Source of the DNA: Parafrankia elaeagni
GTDB lineage: Bacteria; Actinomycetota; Actinomycetes; Frankiales; Frankiaceae
Direction of reading: 5' to 3'
DNA: 43,228 nucleotides
NCBI RefSeq assembly: GCF_000374165.1
Contig: NZ_KB893747.1
Span: forward strand, 1 to 43,228
Made by a program: the position numbers and the translations under genes
Notes under the pieces: model-generated
The model's database searches: none
Seen by the model: only the letters and a program-made list of their open reading frames with translations
What the model was told of the DNA's origin: nothing
Part shown: positions 23,987 to 33,115 of the stretch, piece after piece
Layout of the letters: the number at the start of each line of letters is the position of its first letter
Position numbering within the stretch: position 1 is the first letter of the stretch

Positions 23987-26900
23987 GGGCGCGGAAGCGG
24001 CTCGCCGCCGGGCGGCAGCGGCGCCTCGCCGAGGGGAACAGACTCACCGCCCGGGGGAAGGGGCTCGTCGAACAGCGAAAGAGCCTCGTCGTCGCGGGCC
24101 CGCCGCCCGGCCCCGCCCGTCTCCGCCGGTGCCGCCGGTGCCGCCGGAGCCGGCAGGTACGTCGACGGCCGGTCCAGCCGGGTCCGTTCGCGGCCGTCCC
24201 ACCGCCACGGCGTGACCAGCACCGCGTCCACCCCGTCCCGCCGGGACAGCTGGGCGATCGCCAGCCCGGGGACCTGCGGGTAGCAGCCCCACTCCCGCTC
24301 GCTCGTCATCACGACATCCAGATCGAAGGTGGCGAGCAGGCCCAGGCACTTGGCTCTGGAGTCGTCGTCCACCCCGGCGAACGCCTCGTCCAGGGCGATG
24401 AGGCGGGGCGCCCGCCGGTCACCGGCCGAGTCGTAGAACGACGCGGCGGCGGCGAACAGCGGGATCGAGGCGGCGAGCACCCGCTCGCCGCCGGAGGCCG
24501 GGCCGCTGGCCGGGCGCCACTGGCCGTCCTGGAACCGCTGGACGGCGAACTCGTGCCAGCGGCGGTAGTCCAGGGCGCGGGTCAGCTGCTCCGCCCAGCC
24601 GCCGGAGGCGTCCTCGCTGTGCTCCCGGCTGATCTGCTCCTGGAGGAACGCGCCGACGGCCGCCCGGTCCGCGGCGCTCCACGCGTCGGTCGTCTGCCGC
24701 AGCAGGCGGTCCCGCACCGGGCCGAGGCCCGCCGGCGCGGCGCGGGCCATCCGCCACTGCAGCCGCAGCCGCATCCCGGTCGAGGTGGGCCGCTCGGCGA
24801 GGTTGGTGTTGATCCGCCCGACCTGTTCCTCGGTGTCGCCGACCAGTTCCTGCAGCGCACTGGCGACCTCGTTGACCAGGTGGTTCTCCAGGACCTCGCG
24901 TTCCTTGGCGGACAGCAGCAGCGCCCGTTGCCCGGTCTCCCGCTCGAGCGCGGTGACGAGTTCGGGAACATCCTGGCGGCGGCCCTGGAACAGCACGTCG
25001 ACCGCGATCACGCCGTCAGTCACGGTCATCCCGACCGAGTGGCCGTGCCGGGAGAGCGCGTCGGTTAGGATCTTGTGCTCGCTGGACACGCGCTGCTGCA
25101 CGAGCTCCCAGCGCCGGTCGGAGTCGTCGACGTCGTCGAGGGCCGCGTTGACGGCGCGGGCGAGCGCGATCGCCGGATTCGGCGCCCACGCGACCGACGA
25201 GTCGGGGAGGTCGAGGTCCAGGTCCGGGACGGCGATGGTGAGCAGCCCGGTCGCCGCGAACGCCCGCAGCCTCGCGATGGCGCTCTCCCGCTCGGCGGCC
25301 GCGGCGGTGATGGACTCCCGCAGGGTCTCGCGCCGGCCGTCGGCCTTGCCGCGGGCGTCGAGCGCGGTCCGTTCGGCGGCCCGCGCCCCCTTCTCCCGCC
25401 GGTCGCGGTCGGCGAGCTCGGCGTCGACGGCGGCGAGCTTGCGGAACAGCTCGTCGACGGCGGCGCCGGCGGTCTCGACCAGGATCCGGTGCCGTTCGGC
25501 CCCCGCGTCGGCCTGCGCCTGCGCCTCGGCCTGCTCCGTGGCCGCCTGGCGGTGCCGGGCTGTCACGTCGGCCAGTTCCGCGCTCGCCTCCGCCGCCACG
25601 GTGCGGGATCTGGCCAGCGCGGTCGCCGCCGGCCACAGCCTGGCCAGGGCGGTCCGGTAGTCGCCGAGCGCCCGGCGCACCGCTGCGAGGGCCACCGGCT
25701 CGGCGGGCAGACGGACATCGGCGGCGAAGTCCTCGACCTGCTCCCGCGCCTGCGCGGCGGCCTGCCGGGCCCGGTCCGCGATCACGGCGGCCTGGTCGTG
25801 GTCGGCGTCGACGCGCCGCCTGATGGCGTGCTCGGCGCTGAGCGTCGCGTGGGCGTCCCGCAGCTCGGTGTCGGGGGGAAGGGCGCGGTGCTCGGCGGCC
25901 AGCGTCTCGAGCCGGTCCGCCAGCTCGGCCTCGGCCGCGACCAACCGCGTCAGCCGTTCCTCCGTCAGCTCCGCGTCCGCGCGCAGCCGCACGAGCCGGG
26001 CCCTCCGGGCCGCCTCGCGGGAACCCTCCCCGATGTAGCCGGCGGCCGGCTTGTGCCACGACCCGGTCAGCGTTCCGTTGCCGAAGCTGCCGTCGACCCC
26101 GACCCAGCTGACGGAACCGTCCGTGACACGGTCCGGGCCGCCCGACCGGTCAGGAGCGCCCGACCGGTCAGGAGCGCCCGACCGGTCAGGAGCGCCCGAC
26201 CGGTCCGGGCCGCGCAGGCCGATCGTGGCCAGCAGGTCGGCCAGGGACCGGTCGCTCAGAGCGTCGGCGCCGGGGTCCGCCCGGTCGACCGCCGGGACGA
26301 GCACCGTCGCGAGTCCGCCGCCCGGCGCCGGGAGGCCGGCGGTGACCAGGACGTCGTCGGAGACGGCGTCCCGCAGCCTGCCGTCGGGGCTGACCCAGGC
26401 GTCGAGGATGCCGGCCGCCTCCAGCGCCGCCTCGATGCCGGCCCGGTGCTCGTCGGGCACGCCGGCGGCGAAGTCGACGACCTTCCACAGCGGGGCACCG
26501 GGACGGCCGGCGCGGCCCGACCCGTCCCGGGTGTACGGGGTGGGCGGCGCGTCGTGGCCGCCGGCCGCCAGCCGGGCGATCTCCTCCGTCAGCGCGTCGA
26601 GCTCGGTCCGGGCGGCCGCCTTCTCCACGTCGACGGCGGCCTGCCGGCGGCCGAGGACGGCGGTCGTCTCCCGCACCGCGTCGTCGACCGCCGCCGCGAC
26701 CGGGCTGCGGCCGTCGAGCGTCTCCACCCAGCCGGCGAGTGCCGCGAGGGCCCCGTCCGGGTCGGGCAGCCGCAGCTGCTCGGCCCGCCCCAGGTAGGCC
26801 GTGCAGGCCGCGACGAGATCGGCGCCGTGCCGGGCGAGAACGTCCTCGGCGGCCGCGATCCGCTCCGCGACGGCCTGGCGCTCGCCGATGATCCGGTCGA

Positions 26901-28338
26901 GCTCGGTGCGGGCCGCCCGCGCCGCCGCCGCCGCGTCATCGGCCTCGCGCAGCAGCCGTTCGAGGTGGCTCACCGCCGCATCCTGGGCGTCGACGGCGGC
27001 CTGACCGGACCGCCGCGCGCCGGCATACGGTCGCTGCTCCCGCGCCAGCTCGTCGAGCACCGCGGAATGCCGGTCGGCGAGCAGGGCGACGCCGGCCGCC
27101 GCGGCGGCCTCGCCGACGGCTCCGTCGAACGCCGCCTGGTCGTCGTCGGCTGCCGTGGCCGCCTCGGCCAGCCGGCGCTGCCAGCTGCCGACCGACCGAG
27201 CCGCCTGCGTGGCGGCCTCCGTCCGCTGGGTGGCGAGCTGGGCGAGCCTGGCCGCGTCCTGCCTGGCCGTGTCCAGCGCCGCCGCGCTGCGCATCTCCGG
27301 GCTTTCGCGCAGCGCCTCCCGCCGGGCGGTCAGGATCTCCTTCGCGGCGTCGAGGGTGTCCAGCTCGGCGAGCGCGGTGTCGAGCGCCGCCTGCGCGCTC
27401 CGGTAGGCCTCCTCGGCTTCGCCCAGCTCCCGGCCGTACTGCTCATAGCGGCTGTGCGCCTGCCGCGGCGGCGCGGTGTGCCGCCTGGCGGCGACCCGGG
27501 CGTAGCGGCTGTAATGATTCAGGAACGCCTGCGACGCCGCCTGGGCCTCGGTCAGCGCGCGCAGCGCCTCCCGCTCCTCGTCCAGGCCGCGGAACGCCTC
27601 GGCGACGGTGGCCAGGAGTGCCGGGTCCAGCGGCGCCAGCGCTTCGGTGAGCGCGCGGGAGAGCAGTTTCTCGTCGGGCCGTTTGGACAGCTGCGGCTGA
27701 CGGAGCTGGATCAGGAGATTGACCAGGGCCTCGTACCGGTGGGCACCCAGCCCGAACAGCTCCTCGTCCACCGCCCGCCGGTACTGGGAGGCCGTGTCGA
27801 ACACCTGGCCGTGGCCCTCGACGACGTCCTTCAGCTTCTCCCTGGTCAGCGCCACCCGCGTCGGGCCGACCAGGGACAGGTCACGGCCGACCCGCTGGGG
27901 GGTGACGAAGAACCAGTGCCGGGCGATGCCACGGCCGGCGACCGCCTTCAGCCCGGCTCCGACGGTGCGGTACTCGGCGACACCGTCCTGGCCCGTCCGG
28001 CCGAACTCCAGCCAGGCGTAGCCGAGCCGCTCCGGGTGCGGATGGCGGCCTCCCAGCAGCAGGTTCCACTCCATCCGCTTGTTGCGGTCACCGTCGGGCT
28101 CGACCCGGTGGGCGGCCAGTTCCCCGTCGAGCAGGAACGGCAGCGTCAGGGCCAGCACCTTCGACTTGCCGGTGCCGTTGTTGCCGCGCAGCAGCAGCCG
28201 GCCGTCGTGGAAGTGGAACTCCTCGACGTCGTAGTAGAAGAGGTCGACGAGTCCGGCCCGCAGCGGCTGCCAACGGTCCCGGCCGGGAGCAGGAAGCGAC
28301 GTCGTCGCCCTGTCGCCCCCGGGTGTCTCGCTGCTCAC
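23983..28338 (-). CDS. jetC: Wadjet-type SMC ATPase JetC (TIGR02680-like)
   Basis: 1451 residues, SMC/MukB-like. The Walker A motif GNNGTGKSK (52-60) lies in the N-terminal half of the head. Two long Ala/Glu/Arg-rich coiled-coil arms (about 270-600 and 800-1150) flank a hinge-like region. The C-terminal head has the ABC signature 'SGGERVLAAS' and Walker B 'LIALDEAFAGVDDD', with a switch-type 'MTSE' after it. JetC is the motor that extrudes DNA loops and recognises small circular DNA. A hinge-proximal linker contains DRSGAP repeats (26143-26214), and the C-terminus has a Pro/Gly/Glu repeat tail (PPGGE). The GTG start overlaps the jetB stop (GTGA). The plus-strand open frame across this gene is its shadow. 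Confidence 0.88.
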   Translation of the reverse strand: MSSETPGGDRATTSLPAPGRDRWQPLRAGLVDLFYYDVEEFHFHDGRLLLRGNNGTGKSKVLALTLPFLLDGELAAHRVEPDGDRNKRMEWNLLLGGRHPHPERLGYAWLEFGRTGQDGVAEYRTVGAGLKAVAGRGIARHWFFVTPQRVGRDLSLVGPTRVALTREKLKDVVEGHGQVFDTASQYRRAVDEELFGLGAHRYEALVNLLIQLRQPQLSKRPDEKLLSRALTEALAPLDPALLATVAEAFRGLDEEREALRALTEAQAASQAFLNHYSRYARVAARRHTAPPRQAHSRYEQYGRELGEAEEAYRSAQAALDTALAELDTLDAAKEILTARREALRESPEMRSAAALDTARQDAARLAQLATQRTEAATQAARSVGSWQRRLAEAATAADDDQAAFDGAVGEAAAAAGVALLADRHSAVLDELAREQRPYAGARRSGQAAVDAQDAAVSHLERLLREADDAAAAARAARTELDRIIGERQAVAERIAAAEDVLARHGADLVAACTAYLGRAEQLRLPDPDGALAALAGWVETLDGRSPVAAAVDDAVRETTAVLGRRQAAVDVEKAAARTELDALTEEIARLAAGGHDAPPTPYTRDGSGRAGRPGAPLWKVVDFAAGVPDEHRAGIEAALEAAGILDAWVSPDGRLRDAVSDDVLVTAGLPAPGGGLATVLVPAVDRADPGADALSDRSLADLLATIGLRGPDRSGAPDRSGAPDRSGAPDRSGGPDRVTDGSVSWVGVDGSFGNGTLTGSWHKPAAGYIGEGSREAARRARLVRLRADAELTEERLTRLVAAEAELADRLETLAAEHRALPPDTELRDAHATLSAEHAIRRRVDADHDQAAVIADRARQAAAQAREQVEDFAADVRLPAEPVALAAVRRALGDYRTALARLWPAATALARSRTVAAEASAELADVTARHRQAATEQAEAQAQADAGAERHRILVETAGAAVDELFRKLAAVDAELADRDRREKGARAAERTALDARGKADGRRETLRESITAAAAERESAIARLRAFAATGLLTIAVPDLDLDLPDSSVAWAPNPAIALARAVNAALDDVDDSDRRWELVQQRVSSEHKILTDALSRHGHSVGMTVTDGVIAVDVLFQGRRQDVPELVTALERETGQRALLLSAKEREVLENHLVNEVASALQELVGDTEEQVGRINTNLAERPTSTGMRLRLQWRMARAAPAGLGPVRDRLLRQTTDAWSAADRAAVGAFLQEQISREHSEDASGGWAEQLTRALDYRRWHEFAVQRFQDGQWRPASGPASGGERVLAASIPLFAAAASFYDSAGDRRAPRLIALDEAFAGVDDDSRAKCLGLLATFDLDVVMTSEREWGCYPQVPGLAIAQLSRRDGVDAVLVTPWRWDGRERTRLDRPSTYLPAPAAPAAPAETGGAGRRARDDEALSLFDEPLPPGGESVPLGEAPLPPGGEPLPRP
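26143..26214. repeat. 18-bp tandem repeat inside jetC
   Basis: Three exact 18-base copies of CGACCGGTCAGGAGCGCC and a fourth degenerate copy encode Asp-Arg-Ser-Gly-Ala-Pro hexapeptides on the minus strand. The repeat lies between the coiled-coil arms and keeps the frame, so it would extend or shorten a linker near the hinge. It is not a CRISPR array: there are no spacers. Confidence 0.88.
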
Positions 28339-29666
28339 CGCCGCGTCCCCTTCCTGTTCCTGTTCCTGCCTGCTGGGCTGGCCGGCCCGGTGCCGGTTCT
28401 GTTGCCGGTTCTGTTGCCGGTACCGGTACCGGTGCCGGTGCCGGTGGCGGTGCCGGTGGCCTGGCGGTCACGGATCGTCGGGGCGTCGAGCGCGTAGCGG
28501 GCTATCGCCGGGCGGGGCAGGACCGCCGGCGGGTCCGCCGGGCCACCGGGCGCGTCGACGACCAGCCGCAGGGCCCGGAGCTTGTCCAGCGCCACCGCGA
28601 GAAGCTCGGCGTCGGCGCCGGGTTCGGTCGCCCCCCGCCGCCAGTAGGAGGCGTGCTCGACCGCCATCTGGGCGACGAAGGTGCGCAGGCGGGCCAGCGG
28701 CACCGGCGTGCCCTGGCCGAGCCGGTCCGCCAGGTACTCGGCGACCAGCAGGGCCACATGGCCGTCGGTGCGCTGCTCGGGCATCCGCACGTCGGTGAGG
28801 TCGTCGTCGGGGTCGACCATCGCGATCCCCTCGGCCCGCATCTCCGCGAACAGCCCGGTGGCCTCCTCGATCCGCCTGGTGATGGCGTGGCGCTGGCTGA
28901 CCAGGTAGGCGCGCTCGTCCTCGGCGAGCTCGTCGTAGTAGACGACCGGCTCGTCCAGCAGCCGGCGTGTCAGCCGGTGCCGCAGCGCGCGGTTGCGCAG
29001 GTCCTCGGTGTCGGGGACAGGCTCGTGGGTCAGCTCCGTCAGCCGGGCCTCCAGGTCGGTGGCCTTGATCGTCGACGGCCCGCGGGTGCCCGCCAGGAGT
29101 GCGGCGAGCACCCGGCGGCGGACGTCGTACAGGACGTCCCCGCTGTCGCTCAGGTAGGCGTCCTCGTCGCCGGCGACACGCTCGAGCACGCCCAGCGAGA
29201 GCAGCAGCCGGACGACCGCGACCAGGTCGGAGCGTTCGTCCCGGCGGCCGAGGGTGAAGGCGACACCGACCGCGGCCAGCTGTGGGTCGCTCGCCGCGAC
29301 CAGCACGCCCTCCGCCAGCCGGCCCAGCGTGATCTGGGCGTCCGCCGTCTCCAGCACCGACAGTGCCAGGCACAGCAGGACGTAGCGGCGCCGCCCGAAC
29401 GGCGCCCTGCCCCGGGCGTCCCGCGCCGGGTAGGTCGCCTCCCCGGTCGTGGCGACCGTCTTGAACAGCCTGGCGGAATCGGAGTCCACCAGCAGCCGCC
29501 AGCCCGTCTCGGCGGCGAGCCACTCACGCAGCGCGGGGGCGTGCCGGCGGATGAGCGCCAGCACCTCGTCGTCGGAGGCCGCGGTGCGCAGAGGTCTGGC
29601 CAGCAGCGCCCGCAGCGCGCGCCGCCGCGCGGCGCGGGTGTCCGCGGTGGCGGGGTCCGTCGTCAT
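28335..29666 (-). CDS. jetB: Wadjet-type JetB (TIGR02678/DUF2398-like KITE subunit)
   Basis: 443 residues. The body is alpha-helical with winged-helix character, starting 'RRRALRALLARPLRTA' and including 'YLSDSGDVLYDVRRRVLAALL', typical of the TIGR02678 (DUF2398) family. By analogy with condensin and MukBEF, this is the KITE subunit that binds the kleisin JetA near the SMC heads. The C-terminus ends in a simple Gly-Thr repeat (TGTGTGTGTG, then NRTGNRTG), coded by a run of GGTGCC/GGTACC-like units at about 28395-28460, which looks like slippage-generated sequence. The ATG start overlaps the jetA stop by four bases. No catalytic motif is expected or seen. Confidence 0.8.
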   Translation of the reverse strand: MTTDPATADTRAARRRALRALLARPLRTAASDDEVLALIRRHAPALREWLAAETGWRLLVDSDSARLFKTVATTGEATYPARDARGRAPFGRRRYVLLCLALSVLETADAQITLGRLAEGVLVAASDPQLAAVGVAFTLGRRDERSDLVAVVRLLLSLGVLERVAGDEDAYLSDSGDVLYDVRRRVLAALLAGTRGPSTIKATDLEARLTELTHEPVPDTEDLRNRALRHRLTRRLLDEPVVYYDELAEDERAYLVSQRHAITRRIEEATGLFAEMRAEGIAMVDPDDDLTDVRMPEQRTDGHVALLVAEYLADRLGQGTPVPLARLRTFVAQMAVEHASYWRRGATEPGADAELLAVALDKLRALRLVVDAPGGPADPPAVLPRPAIARYALDAPTIRDRQATGTATGTGTGTGTGNRTGNRTGTGPASPAGRNRNRKGTRR

Positions 29667-31435
29667 CCCGGTACCGGCGCGGGTGCCAGGGACGGCACGG
29701 CAGCCGGCGAGCGGGCCGTGGGTGCGGTCAGATCGACGATCTCGACGAGATGTTCCGGCCCGTGCAGCAGACCGTCCTCGGTCTCCACCGACACCGTGCC
29801 GCCGCCTGGCACCACGGACAGCCGGATCAGAATCGTGCCGTCACCCGACGTCGTCTCCACCGCCCCCTCACCCGGGCGCCGGGCCGCGAGCGCATCCCCG
29901 AGCAGGGCGAGGAAGAGGCGGAACGCCTGCCGGTCGAGAAGCCCGAGATCGGACAGCAGCACCGGCCGGCCGAGAGTCAGCCGATCTCTGGCGGCCGCGG
30001 CCTGCCCCGCCTCCCTGGCCGCGTGCTCGGCGAGCAGCCGGCGCTGCTCGGCCCGGTCCGCGACCCGGTTCGGGGTGCCACGCCGCTCGTAGGACCCGGT
30101 GCGGCGCAGCTGGGGACTGATCCGTACCGGCGGCGCCTGCCGCCACGGCGTGCCGGGTGACGGCTCGTCCTCCTGCCAGGCCGCGACGGTCTCCTGGGAG
30201 ACCGTCAGATGCCGGGCCGGGGCCAGCCCGAAGGCGGCCCGCCACAGCCGGTGCGCCGCCGCGTCGTCCGGCGTCTCGGCGAACCAGCGGGCGAGCGCGC
30301 GGAAGTCGGCCGACCGGTCGGAACGGCCGGAGCGGCGCTCGTTGAGGGCGGCCACGGTGTCGATGAGCTGGGTGATGGCGGTGACGGCGGCACCGCGCAG
30401 CAACCTCGCCTGGGAGGGATGGCGGGCATCGGTCGACACGAACCAGTCGCGCAGACCGCGCCACCTGTTCCGCCATCCGACCAGCGACGCCTCGACCGCG
30501 GCGTCATACGCCGCCGCCCCCGCTCCCCCGGCCGCCACGCGCCCGTCGGCCGCCCCCGCTCCCCCGGCCGCCGCGCGCCCGTCGGCCGCCGGACCGGCGA
30601 CGGTGGGCGCGTCCGGAGGCAGGTCCGGCAGCGCGTCGCCGGCCTCCCGGCGGGCCACGACCTCGAGCAGCCGAGTGACGTCACGTTCCTCCAGCTCACC
30701 GAGCAACGTGGCGATCTCCGCGCCGCGGTTCGCGAGATCGGCGATGAAGCGGTTGATGTAGTCGATGAGCCGCTGCTTGTAGGCGACGAACGCGTCGACG
30801 TCGCCGTCCGAGAAGTCGATGACACGACGCAGCGACGCCATGAACGCCTGGGCGTTGTCCGCCAGGCCGGTGAAGCGCTCCGCCAGCCCCAGCAGCAGCA
30901 GATGCACCTTCGCCGGGTCCAGCTCGGACGCCTCCGTCGTGGCCAGCCCCAACAGGGCACGCAGCTGCGAGGCGATGTCGTCGAGGGCCACCGACTGCAG
31001 GGCGCCCCGACGGCCGATCGCCGCCTCGTACAGCGCGATCGCCTCCTCGGCCGCCTGCCCCGCCGGAGTCAGCTGGTACAGGTAACGGGCCCGGTGGAAG
31101 TCCTCCACGGTCGTCACGCGGCCGGTGTCCGGGTCCCGGCGCAGGTTGCCCCACCCCGCCAGCTGGTCGAGAGCGGCCACCAGCGACTCGGCGGGGACGG
31201 CACCGCCCGCGTCGGCCGCGACGTCCTCGGGGCGCATGTGCACGATGAAGCGGTCCCGGGCCCGGGCGAAGGCTGTCAGCACCTCCCGGTACAGCCCGGA
31301 GTTGGGCGCGCTCAGGTGCGTGAACGGCTGCGGCGCCGCGACAGCCCCGCCGCTCGGACCACCCGCACCACCCGCACCGGCCGCACCTGCCACGCCGGCG
31401 GCAGCAGGCCCGACCGCATCATCACCGGTCGACAT
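29663..31435 (-). CDS. jetA: Wadjet-type JetA (TIGR02677/DUF2397-like kleisin subunit)
   Basis: About 590 residues from the ATG at 31435. The first conserved block, 'FTHLSAPNSGLYREVLTAF', is the characteristic beginning of TIGR02677 (DUF2397) proteins. Long helical segments follow (about 130-330), including 'FVAYKQRLIDYINRFIADL'. The C-terminal part is winged-helix-like. JetA is the kleisin that bridges the JetC heads and recruits JetB. Upstream in-frame starts at ATG 31465 and GTG 31492 are possible; none has a strong ribosome binding site, and the sequence before the conserved block is Gly/Ala-rich, so the true N-terminus is uncertain. An Ala/Gly repeat (GRAAAGGAGAAD, coded about 30520-30600) sits in a linker. 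It is the first gene of the jetABCD operon, 113 bases after the roadblock gene on the same strand. Confidence 0.8.
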   Translation of the reverse strand: MSTGDDAVGPAAAGVAGAAGAGGAGGPSGGAVAAPQPFTHLSAPNSGLYREVLTAFARARDRFIVHMRPEDVAADAGGAVPAESLVAALDQLAGWGNLRRDPDTGRVTTVEDFHRARYLYQLTPAGQAAEEAIALYEAAIGRRGALQSVALDDIASQLRALLGLATTEASELDPAKVHLLLLGLAERFTGLADNAQAFMASLRRVIDFSDGDVDAFVAYKQRLIDYINRFIADLANRGAEIATLLGELEERDVTRLLEVVARREAGDALPDLPPDAPTVAGPAADGRAAAGGAGAADGRVAAGGAGAAAYDAAVEASLVGWRNRWRGLRDWFVSTDARHPSQARLLRGAAVTAITQLIDTVAALNERRSGRSDRSADFRALARWFAETPDDAAAHRLWRAAFGLAPARHLTVSQETVAAWQEDEPSPGTPWRQAPPVRISPQLRRTGSYERRGTPNRVADRAEQRRLLAEHAAREAGQAAAARDRLTLGRPVLLSDLGLLDRQAFRLFLALLGDALAARRPGEGAVETTSGDGTILIRLSVVPGGGTVSVETEDGLLHGPEHLVEIVDLTAPTARSPAAVPSLAPAPVPG

Positions 31436-31548
31436 GTCAACCAGTATCTCTGCGAGATCTGACATGCTGACTACCGGTGTCTCGCCACGCACAGTTCCCG
31501 ACCACCGCGCGACGTCGGCTGGCTGGGGCCCAATGGCTGGTCCCGCCC

Positions 31549-32247
31549 TCAGCCGAGCAGTTTGTTGATCTCAGTGGAGGCCGCGCGAGCCTCGATCCGC
31601 ATCAGCCCGAGGTTGGAGTTGAACGGACCGGACAGCACCAGTACCGCCTGCTCGCCGGCCGCGTAGACCACCAGGTAGCCGCTGTTGCCGCGGACCACCG
31701 TCTCCTGCATCTCGCCGAGCCCGGTCCGGTCGGAGATGCGCTTGCCCAGGCCCAGGGCCGTCGCCGCCATCGCCGCCATCCGTTCGGCCTCCGACTCGGG
31801 GAAGTCGTGCGCCACGGACAGCCCGTCCACCGACGCCACCATGGCACCGTTCAGCTCCGGAATCGACCGCCGCAGGTCCGACACCACGCGCGACAACTCC
31901 GATTGAATACTCACCGATGCACCTCTGTCCTGAACGGTTCCGATTGACCTGGGTGGCTCTGGCTCGCTGTCCGGACCTGGCTCGTCCGGCGGCACCGGCA
32001 CGTCCGGCGGCACCGGCACGTCCGGCGGCACCGACACGGTCGGCGGCACCCACAGGGGCATCGAGGCATCCGTGAAGCGTGCGTCGCCGACCGCGCTCCC
32101 GGCAGCGACCGGCTCGGTGGCGGCGACCTCCGCCTCGACGACCTCCGCCTCGGCGGGTTCCGATCTCGTCGAGGTCAGGGCTCGATGACGCCACGACCGT
32201 TTCGACGTGCTGCGGTGCCGCGACCTACTGCCCCCCTCGTCCGGCAT
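31549..32247 (-). CDS. Roadblock/LC7-domain protein with Pro/Glu-rich N-terminal extension
   Basis: About 232 residues. The last 120 form a Roadblock/LC7 domain: 'LSRVVSDLRRSIPELNGAMV' followed by 'ASVDGLSVA', 'MAAMAATALGLGKRI' and 'VLVLSGPFNSNLGL'. Such proteins are regulators or activators of small MglA-like GTPases. The first 110 residues are disordered, rich in Glu/Ala and then Pro, with a repeated PPDVPV unit (coded about 31981-32035). Near-total G/C at third codon positions supports that extension being translated. I chose ATG 32247, which has AAGGCGG upstream; ATG 32262 is also possible. A GTG at 31914 with AGAGGTG before it could give a 121-residue form consisting of the domain alone. 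It is transcribed away from the second roadblock gene. Confidence 0.75.
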   Translation of the reverse strand: MPDEGGSRSRHRSTSKRSWRHRALTSTRSEPAEAEVVEAEVAATEPVAAGSAVGDARFTDASMPLWVPPTVSVPPDVPVPPDVPVPPDEPGPDSEPEPPRSIGTVQDRGASVSIQSELSRVVSDLRRSIPELNGAMVASVDGLSVAHDFPESEAERMAAMAATALGLGKRISDRTGLGEMQETVVRGNSGYLVVYAAGEQAVLVLSGPFNSNLGLMRIEARAASTEINKLLG

Positions 32248-32642
32248 CGTGACCGCCTTCATCCCTTTTTGTCCGTCAGGGATATGTCCGCCGAGCCGCC
32301 CCGGGCCGGCCCGCGTCCGCGACGGACAGGCCCGGCCCTGGCGGTCGAGATTACCCGCACGAGGTGCACTTTCCACAGAAACCGTCTCACCCACGCGACT
32401 CCGACCGAACGGCTGCTCCACAGCCACGACTCCGCTGCGCCACGAGGCCGACTTGGCTGGTCAGCGGCCCCGGGGACACCCCGGCCAGGTACCGTCTATA
32501 TCCTTCACACGATAGTCGACCGGGCGCGGCTGATCGCCGGGGGAAGCCGTCAGCCACACCGCGGAACGAGCGTCAGACACAACGCGGTGTGTCGACTCCT
32601 GAGTTCTCCCGGGACGGACCGTCGACGACGTTGGAGACTTGC
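32248..32642. other. Divergent intergenic region between two roadblock genes
   Basis: This 395-base region separates the two divergently transcribed roadblock genes and must contain promoters for both directions. Open frames that cross it are extensions without coding character. A TATATCC-containing stretch near 32498-32506 may belong to the rightward promoter, but I cannot pair it with a clear -35 box. The GGAG of the rightward gene lies at 32632-32635. Nothing else stands out. Confidence 0.4.
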
Positions 32643-33005
32643 ATGCGGAAGCAGTCGGTGACCGCCATCCTGAGCGAGCTCAATGCGTCGTCCGACGACA
32701 TCGAGGCTTCCGCGCTGGTCTCGACGGACGGCCTGCTCATGGCGTCGCTGCTGCCGGCCGAGTTCGAGCATGACCGCGTGGCCGCGATGAGTGCGGCCAT
32801 GCTCTCCCTAGGCACCCAGGCAAGTATGGAGCTCAACCGCGGCGCGCTCGACCAGATCCTCATCAGGGGGCAACGCGGCCATGTGCTGCTCACCAGGGCC
32901 GGCCCGGAAACCGTTCTGGTGGTCATCACCCGGCCGGACGCCCAGCTGGGCGCGACGTTTCTCGACGTGCGCCGAGGCGCCGAGGCGCTGTCCGAGGCCG
33001 TCTGA
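32643..33005 (+). CDS. Roadblock/LC7-domain protein
   Basis: 120 residues, a stand-alone Roadblock/LC7 domain: 'SVTAILSELNASSDDIEASA' then 'LVSTDGLLMASLLPAEFEHD', a helix 'AAMSAAMLSLG', and the closing strands 'VLLTRAGPETVLVV' and 'ITRPDAQLGATF'. In bacteria these dimers act with MglA-like GTPases encoded alongside, and such a GTPase gene lies about 950 bases downstream on the same strand. The ATG at 32643 has GGAG seven bases upstream; the open frame continues upstream to 32364 but that part is not coding-like. It heads a rightward operon with the WPNFTRL protein and the small GTPase. Confidence 0.85.
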   Translation: MRKQSVTAILSELNASSDDIEASALVSTDGLLMASLLPAEFEHDRVAAMSAAMLSLGTQASMELNRGALDQILIRGQRGHVLLTRAGPETVLVVITRPDAQLGATFLDVRRGAEALSEAV

Positions 33006-33115
33006 GCGCCGTGCGTCGGCCCGGGCGGCAGATCCCGGCCGACAGCTACGACAGCTACGGAGGGTGAATCGGCAGGGCCGCACGTGCTGGATCACCGGGA
33101 GGCAGGAGATGACGG

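Noticed and set aside
26143-26214. Possible CRISPR array
   Set aside because: The 18-base units are directly adjacent without spacers and encode an in-frame hexapeptide in jetC.
25075-28497. A 1140-codon open frame on the plus strand
   Set aside because: It is antisense to jetC, has no recognisable domain, and its composition (Gly/Arg/Val/Pro) is that of a shadow frame in GC-rich DNA.
32364-32642. Upstream extension of the rightward roadblock gene
   Set aside because: The extension lacks coding character; a good ribosome binding site precedes the ATG at 32643.
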